This document shows, piece after piece, positions 50,971 through 59,990 of a stretch of DNA of 64,000 bases. The notes beneath the pieces were generated by a model that worked only from the letters and a program-made list of their open reading frames with translations, ran no database searches and had not been told where the DNA came from. The first letter of the stretch is position 1, and the number at the start of each line of letters is the position of its first letter. Position numbers and translations under genes: made by a program. Source of the DNA: CALLPQ01 sp038531745 (lineage in GTDB: Bacteria > Pseudomonadota > Alphaproteobacteria > Caulobacterales > Parvularculaceae); assembly GCA_038531745.1 (NCBI GenBank), contig JBCBBJ010000004.1, positions 62,001 through 126,000 on the forward strand. The letters are read 5' to 3'.

Positions 50971-51486
50971 ATGGACATCAAAACAACCAATGATCCGGCC
51001 ATGGCACCGGCGTTCGCCCATCTGGGCGCGATCTCGTTTACGCAAACCTTTGGTCATCTCTACCGCGAAAAAGACCTGCGCGCTTATTTGGAAACGTCCC
51101 ATAAGACAGAGGAATATGCGCGGATGCTAAGCGATCCGGCCTTTTGTTTGTGGCTTGTGCGCGATGATCGCGGCGAGGCTGTTGGATATGGTGTGTGCGG
51201 GCCAACGGATTTGCCAATTCCAAACCAGCCACCGGGAAGCGGCGAGCTATGGCGTCTTTATCTTTTGGAACAAGCACAGGGTCGCGGTATCGGCGCGCAA
51301 CTGCTGGGCCAATGTCTGACCTGGCTGAAATCGCATTTCGACCACGTCTTTCTTAGTGTCTATGCGGAGAATTACCGCGCCCAAAAGCTATATGCCCGCC
51401 ACGGGTTCGAAAAGGTCCATGACTATCAGTATATGGTGGGAAATCATGCCGACCCGGAATGGATCATGCGCTTGCGCGGCGACTGA
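50971..51486 (+). CDS. GNAT family N-acetyltransferase
   Basis: A 171-aa acetyltransferase with the acetyl-CoA-binding loop EQAQGRGIGAQLLGQCL preceded by the beta-4 strand GELWRLYLL, and the C-terminal ENYRAQKLYARHGFEKV motif. The N-terminal part, FTQTFGHLYREKDLRAYL, resembles relatives annotated as acetylating small amines or peptides. Substrate unknown. It ends 21 bases from the stop of the convergent histidine kinase gene. Confidence 0.85.
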   Translation: MDIKTTNDPAMAPAFAHLGAISFTQTFGHLYREKDLRAYLETSHKTEEYARMLSDPAFCLWLVRDDRGEAVGYGVCGPTDLPIPNQPPGSGELWRLYLLEQAQGRGIGAQLLGQCLTWLKSHFDHVFLSVYAENYRAQKLYARHGFEKVHDYQYMVGNHADPEWIMRLRGD

Positions 51487-51507
51487 CCTGCGATCGCCAT
51501 TAAGGGT

Positions 51508-53691
51508 TTACCCGGTGGCAATGGCGTCCTGCGCAATCCGCTTGCGCAGGCATGCCAATAGCAGTTGCCGGTCTATAGGTTTGGCCACAAAGGCGTCCAT
51601 CCCTGCTTTGATACAGGCTGTGCGATCGCGTTCCATCACATTGGCGGTGACAGCGATGATCGGCGTGTGACGCGGGGTGCCCGCTTCTAGGGCGCGGATT
51701 TTTTCCGCTGCTTCAATGCCCCCCATGATTGGCATGGACATATCCATGAGAACGCAATCGGGCGACAATTTTTCGAAAGCGGCGACAGCATCGGCTCCAT
51801 TGCCCACCATATGTACGCGAAATTCCGTCTCTGCGAGCATGGTTTGCAGGACCAACTGGTTGATGGCGTTGTCTTCGGCAACGAGCAGTGAGTAGCTGGC
51901 ATTCGTTTGATAAGACGCGCGCCGCGGCACTGCGGCAGCTTTCAATTGGCGGGATGTTGCCTTGATTTCCCGAATACTCTTTTTGAACAGCGCGGTGATG
52001 ATCGATTCTAGAAGAAGCGAGTTGCGGACCGGTTTGACCAGCCAGGCATCAACATGGGCTTTACCCCTTTGTTCGATTTGTGTTCGTTCGCTCACGGAGG
52101 ATGTGATAATGATTGGGATGCCACAGAATTGTTCATCAGCCTGCATCTTGATGACGAATTCCTCGCCATTAATTTCCGGCATTTGATAATCACTGATCAC
52201 GAGGGCAATGGGCTTACCCATGGAAGACGCGGCATAGAGCGCGGCCATCGCTTGCAGGGCAGAGTTGGCTTCCACCGTTTCAAGTCCCCAACCTGCGCAG
52301 CGTTCCACCAACATACGGCGATTGATTTCATTGTCGTCGAGGATCAGAACACGGGTGCCTTTGATATCGAAATCATCCATGGCGCGTCCGGTTTGGATGT
52401 CATGATCGAGCGGCAAATCCACTTCAAACCAGAAGGTTGAACCCGCGCCCAGTTTGCTGTCGACGCCGAGTTCCCCGTCCATCAAATCGACAATAGACCG
52501 GGCGATGGCAAGACCAAGACCGGTGCCTTCAAACTGGCGGGTGCTGCTGGTGTCGACCTGTTCGAACTGGTCAAAAATCCTGGCAAGCTTGTCTTCAGGA
52601 ATGCCGATGCCGGTGTCGGTCACCTCAAAACGTACCCGGGCATCATTGTCATTTACTGTGCTTGAAACACGAACGACAACATGACCGGTTTCGGTGAATT
52701 TTACCGCATTGCCGATAAGATTGGTCAAAATCTGCCGTATACGGCCATTATCGCCAATAAACCCCTCGGGACAGTTCTGATGATAATCAAAAATAACCTC
52801 AAGATTTTTCTCGCGCGCGGTTGCCGAGACCATAATGACAACATCTTCGACCGCGCGGCGCAGATTGAAAGACTGGGCCTGGAGATCAACCTTGCCGCTT
52901 TCAAATTTTGAAAAATCAAGAATGTCATTGATAACATTGAGGAGGCTGTTGCCAGAAGACTTTATGATATTGGCAAGGTCTTTTTGTTTGGCGTCGAGCC
53001 GCGTTGTCATCAGGAGATCGGTCATGCCGATGACACCGTTCATTGGGGTACGGATCTCGTGGCTCATATTGGCCAGAAAGTTGGCCTTGGTTTTAACCGC
53101 GCTTTGTGCCTCGGTTACAGCATTGAGGAGTTTATCTGTCTTTTCCTGGTGACGCCGCGCAAACGAGGTGGCGGCAAGGAAGGAGACAATCATCATGCCA
53201 CCGCAAATATAGGCGGCTTTGGTGCCCATTACCAAAAGCGCCAAAAAATATGGGATATACGCAGCCGATAATAGGGTGTGTGCGGTGCGAGGCATGACGC
53301 TTAACAGGAGGCACCCGATCATGCCGGCAAGAACCACCAGAAACGTCATCATCACCATCTCGGTCTCCCCGCCATAGGGCAGGAGCGAGACGCACCACAC
53401 GGAAAAACACACGCCCATAAATGTCGATAGGATCAATGCCAAGCGAAAGCGGCGGCGCATTCTGGTGATGGACTGGGATTTTTTGCGGTCAGCAATCCAG
53501 ACGGGCCCGCGCGCAATTAAAATTGCCACAAACAATCCCATGGGCGAGTATAAGTGCCAAATTGGTAAAGCACGATCCACAAAGCAGAGGATAACGGCAA
53601 GCGCACAAGCCGCACAGGAGCCATAGCCCAGTAATACAAGCCGCGCATAGTCGAGGTAAAGTTCCTCAACATCTTGATCATTTCTCAACAT
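51508..53691 (-). CDS. membrane hybrid sensor histidine kinase / response regulator
   Basis: About 727 aa from ATG 53691. The frame stays open to 54060, and Met at 53811 is also possible, but the upstream residues look non-coding. Five to six membrane helices occupy about residues 20-180, with no obvious periplasmic sensor. HisKA carries His211 in ANMSHEIRTPMNG. HATPase has QILTNLIGNAVKFT, DTGIGI and GTGLGLAIA. Two receiver domains follow, with phospho-Asp sites in LVISDYQMP and CVLMDMSMP and Lys in VAKPI. The input signal is unknown. The upstream gene is the divergent Excalibur protein. Confidence 0.9.
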   Translation of the reverse strand: MLRNDQDVEELYLDYARLVLLGYGSCAACALAVILCFVDRALPIWHLYSPMGLFVAILIARGPVWIADRKKSQSITRMRRRFRLALILSTFMGVCFSVWCVSLLPYGGETEMVMMTFLVVLAGMIGCLLLSVMPRTAHTLLSAAYIPYFLALLVMGTKAAYICGGMMIVSFLAATSFARRHQEKTDKLLNAVTEAQSAVKTKANFLANMSHEIRTPMNGVIGMTDLLMTTRLDAKQKDLANIIKSSGNSLLNVINDILDFSKFESGKVDLQAQSFNLRRAVEDVVIMVSATAREKNLEVIFDYHQNCPEGFIGDNGRIRQILTNLIGNAVKFTETGHVVVRVSSTVNDNDARVRFEVTDTGIGIPEDKLARIFDQFEQVDTSSTRQFEGTGLGLAIARSIVDLMDGELGVDSKLGAGSTFWFEVDLPLDHDIQTGRAMDDFDIKGTRVLILDDNEINRRMLVERCAGWGLETVEANSALQAMAALYAASSMGKPIALVISDYQMPEINGEEFVIKMQADEQFCGIPIIITSSVSERTQIEQRGKAHVDAWLVKPVRNSLLLESIITALFKKSIREIKATSRQLKAAAVPRRASYQTNASYSLLVAEDNAINQLVLQTMLAETEFRVHMVGNGADAVAAFEKLSPDCVLMDMSMPIMGGIEAAEKIRALEAGTPRHTPIIAVTANVMERDRTACIKAGMDAFVAKPIDRQLLLACLRKRIAQDAIATG

Positions 53692-53922
53692 CAATCCGTG
53701 CCCAATTCGAAATGCAAGTTTTGCATGCAGGGCTTTATGTTCGGTAAAGGGGCAGCCCCAATTAGTACTTCGGTAAGAATTTATAAATTGTCGTGGTGCG
53801 TTGGTGATCATCGTCAAAAACGTCTTAATCGCACTGGGTAAAATCACAGGTGTAGATACACTTTGCCTAGTATTAATTGGTGTACCGAACGACCGTGACA
53901 AGTACTTAAAGGAGAGGTTGTT

Positions 53923-54156
53923 ATGGTTATTCGTTCGGCACCATGTTACGCCGCCGCTCTCCTTGTGATGCAAAGCATGATACCGAGCGCCTACGCGGCG
54001 CGGTGTACGGATTATACAAGCTGTCGCGAGGCGGTTATCGCCTGGTGTGGCGGTACCCACCCAAAAGCCGACGGAGACAAAGACGGCATCCTGTGTGAAA
54101 ATGTCTGCAAGAGCCTTGCGCAGATGAACCGTATTCGCCGCGAGATTGGGTGCTAA
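53923..54156 (+). CDS. small secreted Excalibur-like calcium-binding protein
   Basis: A 77-aa protein with a signal peptide cleaved near PSAYA/ARC. The mature part of about 52 residues is nearly all an Excalibur-type domain: CREAVIAWCGGTHPKADGDKDGILCENVC, with Asp residues in DGDKDG positioned like an EF-hand loop and six Cys likely forming disulphides. It is divergent from the hybrid kinase. Periplasmic or extracellular. Function unknown. Confidence 0.7.
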   Translation: MVIRSAPCYAAALLVMQSMIPSAYAARCTDYTSCREAVIAWCGGTHPKADGDKDGILCENVCKSLAQMNRIRREIGC

Positions 54157-54207
54157 ACCGCGCTTGCTTGGACAAAGTCTATGTGCTTTCGCGGACTTGA
54201 ACAGCCA

Positions 54208-54504
54208 TCAGTGCACGTTAACGGGGTTCATTTCCTGTTGGCGTGCGGCGGCAAACGCAAGATCGAGATCGCCAACTAGCGCAATGCGTTCCCCATCGGC
54301 GGCGTGCACCGAATAGAGCGTCGCATCATCGGGCAGGTCAAAGGCAGTGAAGCCGTCATCATCCATCAAATGCTCAGCCACATCGGCGGCAATAACCGGG
54401 CGGATATAGACAAGCTTGCGTCCGCCCATCTCCGCCAATTCTTTTGGCGAAATGACCGGCACTTCGTCATGGTGGGGGAGGACTTTGATTTTTTGATCTG
54501 TCAT
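54208..54504 (-). CDS. DUF1150 family protein
   Basis: A 98-aa protein matching the alphaproteobacterial DUF1150 family: ELAEMGGRKLVYIRPV, then LYSVHAADGERIALVGDLDLAFAAARQQEMNPVNVH. In other alphaproteobacteria this family often neighbours small heat-shock proteins. None is next to it here. ATG 54504 has AAGGA 6 bases upstream. Molecular role unknown. Confidence 0.82.
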   Translation of the reverse strand: MTDQKIKVLPHHDEVPVISPKELAEMGGRKLVYIRPVIAADVAEHLMDDDGFTAFDLPDDATLYSVHAADGERIALVGDLDLAFAAARQQEMNPVNVH

Positions 54505-54784
54505 GGCCAATCCTTCGGGCATGCGCAGGCGCTGTCGCATACCTTTCCATTTTGTCAGTTTGCCAAAAAAGACTGAGCAAACCGTGAACACCCATCCAGC
54601 CAGATCGTCTCAAAACGCCACACGCCTGCATTGAAGGTAACTGATATTTTATAACATTTCAATGACGAAGCGGGCCCTAAGCGAAATCGGGTTGGCGTCT
54701 TGATCATCACCTCGTTCTATCATGTGGGCCCCTGCAGTGTTTTTGCCAATCGCTGATCACGCGGATGTGCGCGGCTCGGCACCT

Positions 54785-55774
54785 TTAATCGCGGGGCTTC
54801 TCAGAATGTGCGTTGAGGATGCGGGCAAACAGATCAGGATCAACATTGCCGCCGGACAGCGTGAGCCCCACAACTTTGTCCCGCACCGGCACATGCCCGG
54901 CCAAAACCGCAGCGAGCGCAACGGCACCACCTGGTTCAAGGACAAGTTTGAGATATTTGAAAGCGAAGACCATGGCGTCGCGCACTTCAGCCGGGGTCAG
55001 GCTGACACCGCCGGTCACCAGCGCTTGCATGATCGGCAAGGTCAACTGCCCAGGTGTTGGTGTGGCAATGGCATCGCATTCGGTCATTTGCGTAATGTCG
55101 GCGTGACACCGCGTGCCCGCACTGACGGACGCCCAGCTTTCTGCAAATCCTTCCGGCTCGGCTATGGTTATTGCGGTATCGGGGGAAATCTCTTTGAGGA
55201 TTGTGGCGCACCCAGCTGTTAACCCGCCGCCGCCGCAGCAAATCACAAAGTCATCCATGGTCAGCCCGCGGGCATCTGCCTGCTGGGCTGCTTCTAGTGC
55301 CGCCGTTCCCTGACCCTCAATAATATCAACATGGTCATAAGAGGGGGCGAGGGCATAGCCTTTTTCGGCGGCGAGGGGGCGGCCAATAGCTTCGCGATCC
55401 TCCCTATACCGATCATAGGTGATAATTTGCGCGCCATAAGCCCGGACTTTTTCCACCTTTAGGGCCGGGGCATCGGCGGGCATGACGATCACGGCGGGAA
55501 TGTCAAAATGGCGGGCGGCGCGCGCCACGCCTTGGGCATGGTTGCCCGATGACCAGGCAAGGACACCAGCTTTGCGTTCGGCGGCGGTGAGCTGTGAGAG
55601 CCGGTTGAAGGCACCGCGGAACTTGAACGATCCACAGTGCTGGAGCATTTCGGCCTTCATCAGCACGCGTCCGCCAAGCCGATCATTGAGAATTTCATTC
55701 TCCATCAGGGGCGTGCGCACCGCGTGCCCCTTCAGCCGCTCTGCTGCCCTGTAAATTCCGTTTGCGCTTACCAC
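54785..55774 (-). CDS. threonine/serine dehydratase-like PLP enzyme
   Basis: A 329-aa fold-type II PLP enzyme. The Schiff-base Lys is in HCGSFKFRGAFN, the cofactor Asn site in SSGNHAQGVA, and the glycine loop in CCGGGGLTAG. It lacks the C-terminal ACT regulatory domain of biosynthetic IlvA, so it is a catabolic threonine dehydratase, serine racemase or hydroxyaspartate ammonia-lyase relative. The sequence alone does not decide. The start is GTG at 55774, divergent from nothing coding and 98 bases from uppP, which lies upstream on the same strand. Confidence 0.85.
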   Translation of the reverse strand: MVSANGIYRAAERLKGHAVRTPLMENEILNDRLGGRVLMKAEMLQHCGSFKFRGAFNRLSQLTAAERKAGVLAWSSGNHAQGVARAARHFDIPAVIVMPADAPALKVEKVRAYGAQIITYDRYREDREAIGRPLAAEKGYALAPSYDHVDIIEGQGTAALEAAQQADARGLTMDDFVICCGGGGLTAGCATILKEISPDTAITIAEPEGFAESWASVSAGTRCHADITQMTECDAIATPTPGQLTLPIMQALVTGGVSLTPAEVRDAMVFAFKYLKLVLEPGGAVALAAVLAGHVPVRDKVVGLTLSGGNVDPDLFARILNAHSEKPRD

Positions 55775-55872
55775 CCTGGGGCCTTTCTATGCCGTACCAC
55801 CGCTCTGATTATCACACGGAGTATGTCATGGAGATGTTAAGGGTAAGTCATTTCGGGGGTGAATGGTGGGCT

Positions 55873-56682
55873 TTATCGCAAGGCAAACACGATCAGTGCC
55901 GCCCCCATGATTATGCGGTAAATCACAAAGGGCGTGTAGCTGATCCGCCGGGTCAAGGTGAGGAACACATGGATCGCGAGAAGCGCGGCGATGAAGGAAA
56001 GGACCGCCACCACAAAGGCCGCCAGGGGTGAGGTTGTATCAGTCCCACCCGTAATCAAATCAAGCCCGGCAAACATTCCAAGAGCAAGAATCGACGGGAT
56101 CGCCAGCAGCATGGAAAAGCGCGCGGCCTCCTCCCGGGACCAGCCAAGATAACGCGCCGCCGTCATGGTGACGCCTGACCGGCTCGCCCCCGGGATCAAG
56201 GCCAGCATTTGGGCGACACCAACACGCATGGCATCACCAGTGGTCAGCGTATCAATCGTCTTGGTACGGTTGACCGAACTGCGATCGCTAAACCACAGGA
56301 CGATGGCAAAAACGATACTGGCAACGCCGATCACCAGCGGATTGCGCAATTGGTCAACAAGTCCGGTGATTCCCAGAATGAACCCTACAGCGAGGAGCGG
56401 CAGGCTCGCGGCCACCAGACGCAAAAATAATGTCCGCGCGGGCGTTGCTTTTTGCGTGAGCGTGTGGATGCCGCCAGCCGCCAGCATGCGCGTTTCCCGG
56501 TGGAAATAAATCAACACCGCACCAAGCGAACCCACATGGGCAGCCACATCAATGACGGGGCCTTGATCAGACCAGCTCTCCACCACAATCGGCGCCAGAA
56601 TAAGATGGGCCGAAGAGGAGATGGGCAGGAATTCGGTTATGCCCTGAACAAGGGCAAGGACCAGGAGTTGGATCAAGGGCAT
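55873..56682 (-). CDS. uppP: undecaprenyl-diphosphate phosphatase
   Basis: A 269-aa polytopic enzyme that recycles the lipid carrier of peptidoglycan synthesis. Conserved motifs are GITEFLPISSSAHLILAP with the catalytic Glu and Ser, and LIPGASRSGVTMTAARYLG with the phosphatase Arg. About eight membrane segments are present and the length is normal. The gene also confers bacitracin resistance when overproduced, which is known of the family. Confidence 0.96.
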   Translation of the reverse strand: MPLIQLLVLALVQGITEFLPISSSAHLILAPIVVESWSDQGPVIDVAAHVGSLGAVLIYFHRETRMLAAGGIHTLTQKATPARTLFLRLVAASLPLLAVGFILGITGLVDQLRNPLVIGVASIVFAIVLWFSDRSSVNRTKTIDTLTTGDAMRVGVAQMLALIPGASRSGVTMTAARYLGWSREEAARFSMLLAIPSILALGMFAGLDLITGGTDTTSPLAAFVVAVLSFIAALLAIHVFLTLTRRISYTPFVIYRIIMGAALIVFALR

Positions 56683-56778
56683 GGCGACGGCAAGGGGGTT
56701 GATTGATTATGAGCTCCGGTAGCTATCGGAATTTGCCAGGGCGCGATATGCTATCTTTCGGATTTTTTCGCGAAAAGG

Positions 56779-57558
56779 ATGGCAATGATGAAGCCTTGTT
56801 TCGGATCTGGGGGTCGCAAGCGGGGCGGCAACGTGGCCCAATCAGTGGCCCCGGCATTGGTCATGACGCTCGCCGTGACGGTGGCAATGACCGTGACGGG
56901 CTGCGGCGGCGGGCCGAAACAGGTTTATACGCCGCCGCAACCCACCGATCTGCTGCGCACCTATGAGCAGGCGGTGCTGGACCCAGCGATCCCCGTGGTC
57001 ATGCCGGGCGGGTTTGGCGATCAGCTTGAAGCGCGCACCCAAAGTCGTTTTGCCGCGGGGTTGAGAGACCTTGGCTATGAGATTGCGGCGGGTGACGTGG
57101 CAACGGCAACCCCATCATCCGGTCCTGCCGGCGATATTTATGCCGTTGTTTTCTCGCTTACCGCGCCGCCGGGCCCACGGCCGCAAAGCTGGCGCAGTCC
57201 GGTGCAGATAGAGGAGGCGGAAAACCCGCAAGGGCGTCTGCCCACGGGGCCGCTTCTCAATACAAGCGATTTTTCCGGTCCGCCGGCCGTCACTATTACC
57301 CCCGGCCAACGCGGCGCGCCGATCCTTAATCAAATCAAGATGCGGGTCACCTTGCGCCAGGGAACACGCGATATGTGGACGGGCGTTGCCTTTGCCGCGC
57401 TTGATGGGCGGTCCCGCGAGGGGCTTGCCCTTGCCATGGCTGATGCACTGGCCAGCGCCATCGGCCAATCGCGGGCCCAAAGCGATTTTCGGTTTACGCC
57501 GGTGCGCGCGCCAATCATTGAGATTGAGGGCGCCGCGCCGGTTAGCGGTGAGGGGTGA
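56779..57558 (+). CDS. hypothetical lipoprotein
   Basis: A 259-aa protein with a long basic leader and a lipobox VTGC (Cys42), so it should be lipid-anchored. The mature part is Pro/Gly-rich, with a C-terminal segment RVTLRQGTRDMWTGVAFAALDGRSREGLALAMADALASAIGQ that looks like a mixed alpha/beta domain. No family was recognised. ATG 56779 or the Met codons at 56785/56788 are possible starts, downstream of AAAAGG. Confidence 0.65.
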   Translation: MAMMKPCFGSGGRKRGGNVAQSVAPALVMTLAVTVAMTVTGCGGGPKQVYTPPQPTDLLRTYEQAVLDPAIPVVMPGGFGDQLEARTQSRFAAGLRDLGYEIAAGDVATATPSSGPAGDIYAVVFSLTAPPGPRPQSWRSPVQIEEAENPQGRLPTGPLLNTSDFSGPPAVTITPGQRGAPILNQIKMRVTLRQGTRDMWTGVAFAALDGRSREGLALAMADALASAIGQSRAQSDFRFTPVRAPIIEIEGAAPVSGEG

Positions 57559-57630
57559 TCCTTGTTTGCCCTTGCCTCTATCAGCGAAAAAATTTCGCCG
57601 GGTGTGTCCCCGGCTCGCTAGCCGCTTTGC

Positions 57631-57650
57631 GTAGAGCTAGTACGCTCTAC
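57631..57650. repeat. perfect palindrome, possible weak terminator or operator
   Basis: gtagagc pairs with gctctac around tagtac in the 170-base spacer between the lipoprotein gene and the 702-aa gene. It is followed by ttaacgtttt, too poor in T for a confident terminator call. It could also be a protein-binding site for the downstream promoter. Confidence 0.35.
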
Positions 57651-57728
57651 TTAACGTTTTAAGTATCATCGTTTTGCCAGTGGGGTACGTGCCACTCATC
57701 CGAGCGCGACGAAATAGAGGATTAAGGT

Positions 57729-59837
57729 ATGCGTATCATCTGGGGATTTTTGCTCGGCGCGGTCCTGTGTGCTGTCGGCGGCGCGGGCTATCTTTATCTC
57801 AAGGCCGATAAAGCGACACTTGTTGCGCCCAGCACAGACATCGTGGCGCCGGCACCCTTTGATGATGACGCGTTTTTCGCCGCGTTAAAGTCAACCGAGA
57901 TGCGCGCCGAAACTGTCAGCGAAACCGCCATCGATACGATCATCGCGGCGGCCCCGTCCTGGCTCGCCATCAGCTATGACAGCGTCACGTTGGACGGCGC
58001 GAACAATACCCTATTGGTCCGGGGGCTGAGTATCACTAATGCTGGCGAAACCAAAATCGGGGTGAAAGCCGATGAGGCCCGGTTTTGGGATTTGGATGGT
58101 GACGGCGTTGCCGACCGAATGGGCGGGGCGCGGCTAGACGATCGTATCCCCGTGGCCAGCCGGATTGAGTTATCCGGGGTATCTTTAATCAATGGGGATA
58201 GCTTTGCCCAATTGATGGTTAGTGCCGGCGCTGAAGCGGTAGAAAGAGTTGCGGGGCTGGTCGGCGACAACCAGATTCATTTTGCGGCATTTGATGATTT
58301 TTCCGACGTCGATGCGTCCGTCGCGGTGGGGATCAAAAAAACAGTCATCACTGACCTCGCGCTGGAACCTTTTGTCTTATCGCTGATGGATTTGAACGAA
58401 GCGCCGAAGGCAAGCCGCGAAGCGAAAATAGAGTTTTTAACCGCACCCACCGCGCAGGCGGAGGGGGGTGCGCCACCAATTGGGGCACTCCTCTCCTTGG
58501 AGACCGACGCCGACGCCAACCCCGATTTTTTAATTGATATTGAGCCGGTTCACCTCGCCCAATATATCGCCGCATGGAATATGGCCTATAGTTTTGAGGA
58601 AATGGCGCTTTACGACATGGCTCTATCGATCAGTACCGGGAGTGCCTATGGCGGGGCATCAAGCTATTCCTACTCGGTCCCGTTCTCCGGCTATCGCGGC
58701 TATGACCGCGGCGATACCGCTGTCACTGTAACCAAGGGCACAAGCTACACCAGCACATCCTCGCTTCCGTCGGTGCTTGACGGTGAGGCGGACGCGCCAG
58801 CGGTAAGTGGCGGTGCAACCTATATCCAGACCGGCGAGACGGAACGGTTTTCACTGTATGATTTGCGGCTGCGTAAGGTTTATGACCATCTGGCCCGCGG
58901 CGTCCTGCCTGACAAAAGCGAGACTGATCTCTTCAGTCTTGGTTACTGGCATATGGAAAATGATCAGCATAGGATCAATGGGGAACCCGTATACGGAACC
59001 CGTGATTTTACCCTGGATTTGCGGCATTTCCACAATGTGCTGCCTACACATATCGATCTCGATGTTGATGATTTTGCAATCAATTATGTGACCTATGCGA
59101 ATTTTATTGCCGGTTTTGCCGATCTTGTGGGCGCTGGTGATGTCGAAGATCCCGATGGTCAGGGCGCTAGTAATATTATCACCGCCAACATCGAGAAAGT
59201 TGTCAAAATTCTTCAGGATAATGATGTTGTTGATCCCAATATGGACCTCAGTTTTACCCTTGATTGGGGCCCGGATGATGGCAACTTTGCTGAGAAGAGC
59301 CGTTTTGATCTTGAGGACTTTATCACCCTCAAAGGGTCTGCAGCAGTGACGCTTCTATCTTATGATGTGCTTGCGGATAATTTTGCGTTTGAAATGACGC
59401 AGGAGGATGAGGCTGCCATGGCCTCGGCGTTTGAAGAGACTTTTGCGTTCAAGGGATTGGACTATCGCCTGACCGATCGCGGCGGCATCGCAAAATCCTT
59501 CGCCCTGGCGGTTGGCGTTGCGGAAATTTTTCCGGATCAGCCGGGTACGCAAATGCTGATTGGTGCAGACCCGGATGATTTGCGGGTTCTGTCTGCCACG
59601 TCATTGCGGCTTGGGGCGGGGAGTATGGCGGCGGCGTTCCCGCCGGCCAAGGCTTATATTCTCGCCCTCGCGGATTTTGTGGCAAAGGGGGGCACCCTAA
59701 TCGTCAAGGCCGAGCCGGAGACACCGGTCACGCCCGCATTGCTCCAGAGTTATGAGAATGTGCAAGACCCGCAAGAAATCGTTGATCTCTTTGGGTTTTC
59801 CGTGACCCACAAAGGCTCCGGCACGGGCGCGCCGTAA
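57729..59837 (+). CDS. large anchored periplasmic protein of unknown function
   Basis: A 702-aa protein with one N-terminal hydrophobic segment (IIWGFLLGAVLCAVGGAGYLYL), probably an uncleaved anchor. The rest is periplasmic. A DLDGDGVADRM stretch near residue 120 has the spacing of an EF-hand or thrombospondin-type-3 calcium loop. A Ser/Tyr/Gly-rich insertion (SAYGGASSYSYSVPFSGYRGY) interrupts the middle. The final 250 residues are acidic with AAVTLLSYDVLADNFAFEM-type beta strands. No family was recognised. The stop codon is directly followed by the palindromic repeat at 59838. Confidence 0.65.
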   Translation: MRIIWGFLLGAVLCAVGGAGYLYLKADKATLVAPSTDIVAPAPFDDDAFFAALKSTEMRAETVSETAIDTIIAAAPSWLAISYDSVTLDGANNTLLVRGLSITNAGETKIGVKADEARFWDLDGDGVADRMGGARLDDRIPVASRIELSGVSLINGDSFAQLMVSAGAEAVERVAGLVGDNQIHFAAFDDFSDVDASVAVGIKKTVITDLALEPFVLSLMDLNEAPKASREAKIEFLTAPTAQAEGGAPPIGALLSLETDADANPDFLIDIEPVHLAQYIAAWNMAYSFEEMALYDMALSISTGSAYGGASSYSYSVPFSGYRGYDRGDTAVTVTKGTSYTSTSSLPSVLDGEADAPAVSGGATYIQTGETERFSLYDLRLRKVYDHLARGVLPDKSETDLFSLGYWHMENDQHRINGEPVYGTRDFTLDLRHFHNVLPTHIDLDVDDFAINYVTYANFIAGFADLVGAGDVEDPDGQGASNIITANIEKVVKILQDNDVVDPNMDLSFTLDWGPDDGNFAEKSRFDLEDFITLKGSAAVTLLSYDVLADNFAFEMTQEDEAAMASAFEETFAFKGLDYRLTDRGGIAKSFALAVGVAEIFPDQPGTQMLIGADPDDLRVLSATSLRLGAGSMAAAFPPAKAYILALADFVAKGGTLIVKAEPETPVTPALLQSYENVQDPQEIVDLFGFSVTHKGSGTGAP

Positions 59838-59914
59838 GAGTCTAACAGAAAAATCAGCTTCGTCTGTCGAAAACGCGTTTGCAGACGACGAAAATAGATT
59901 TTTCGGTTGGGCTC
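59838..59914 (-). repeat. palindromic repeat element, short copy
   Basis: A 77-bp imperfect palindrome whose complement starts gagcccaaccgaaaaatc and ends gatttttctgttagactc. The halves can form a hairpin of about 30 bp with mismatches. It begins at the base after the stop codon of the 702-aa gene. The same sequence occurs inverted at 61920-62059. The AAAAATC/GATTTTT ends could let it work as a bidirectional terminator. Confidence 0.75.
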
Positions 59915-59990
59915 TAAACGAACCCATCCAAAGCCATAGAACCTGTCCTCCTCCGATTCATGAGGGGGGAAGCTGCTCGCTTCCCCAAAC

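Noticed and set aside
54591..54784. A tRNA or small RNA gene between the DUF1150 and dehydratase genes
   Set aside because: No cloverleaf, CCA end or terminator hairpin could be found in these 190 bases.
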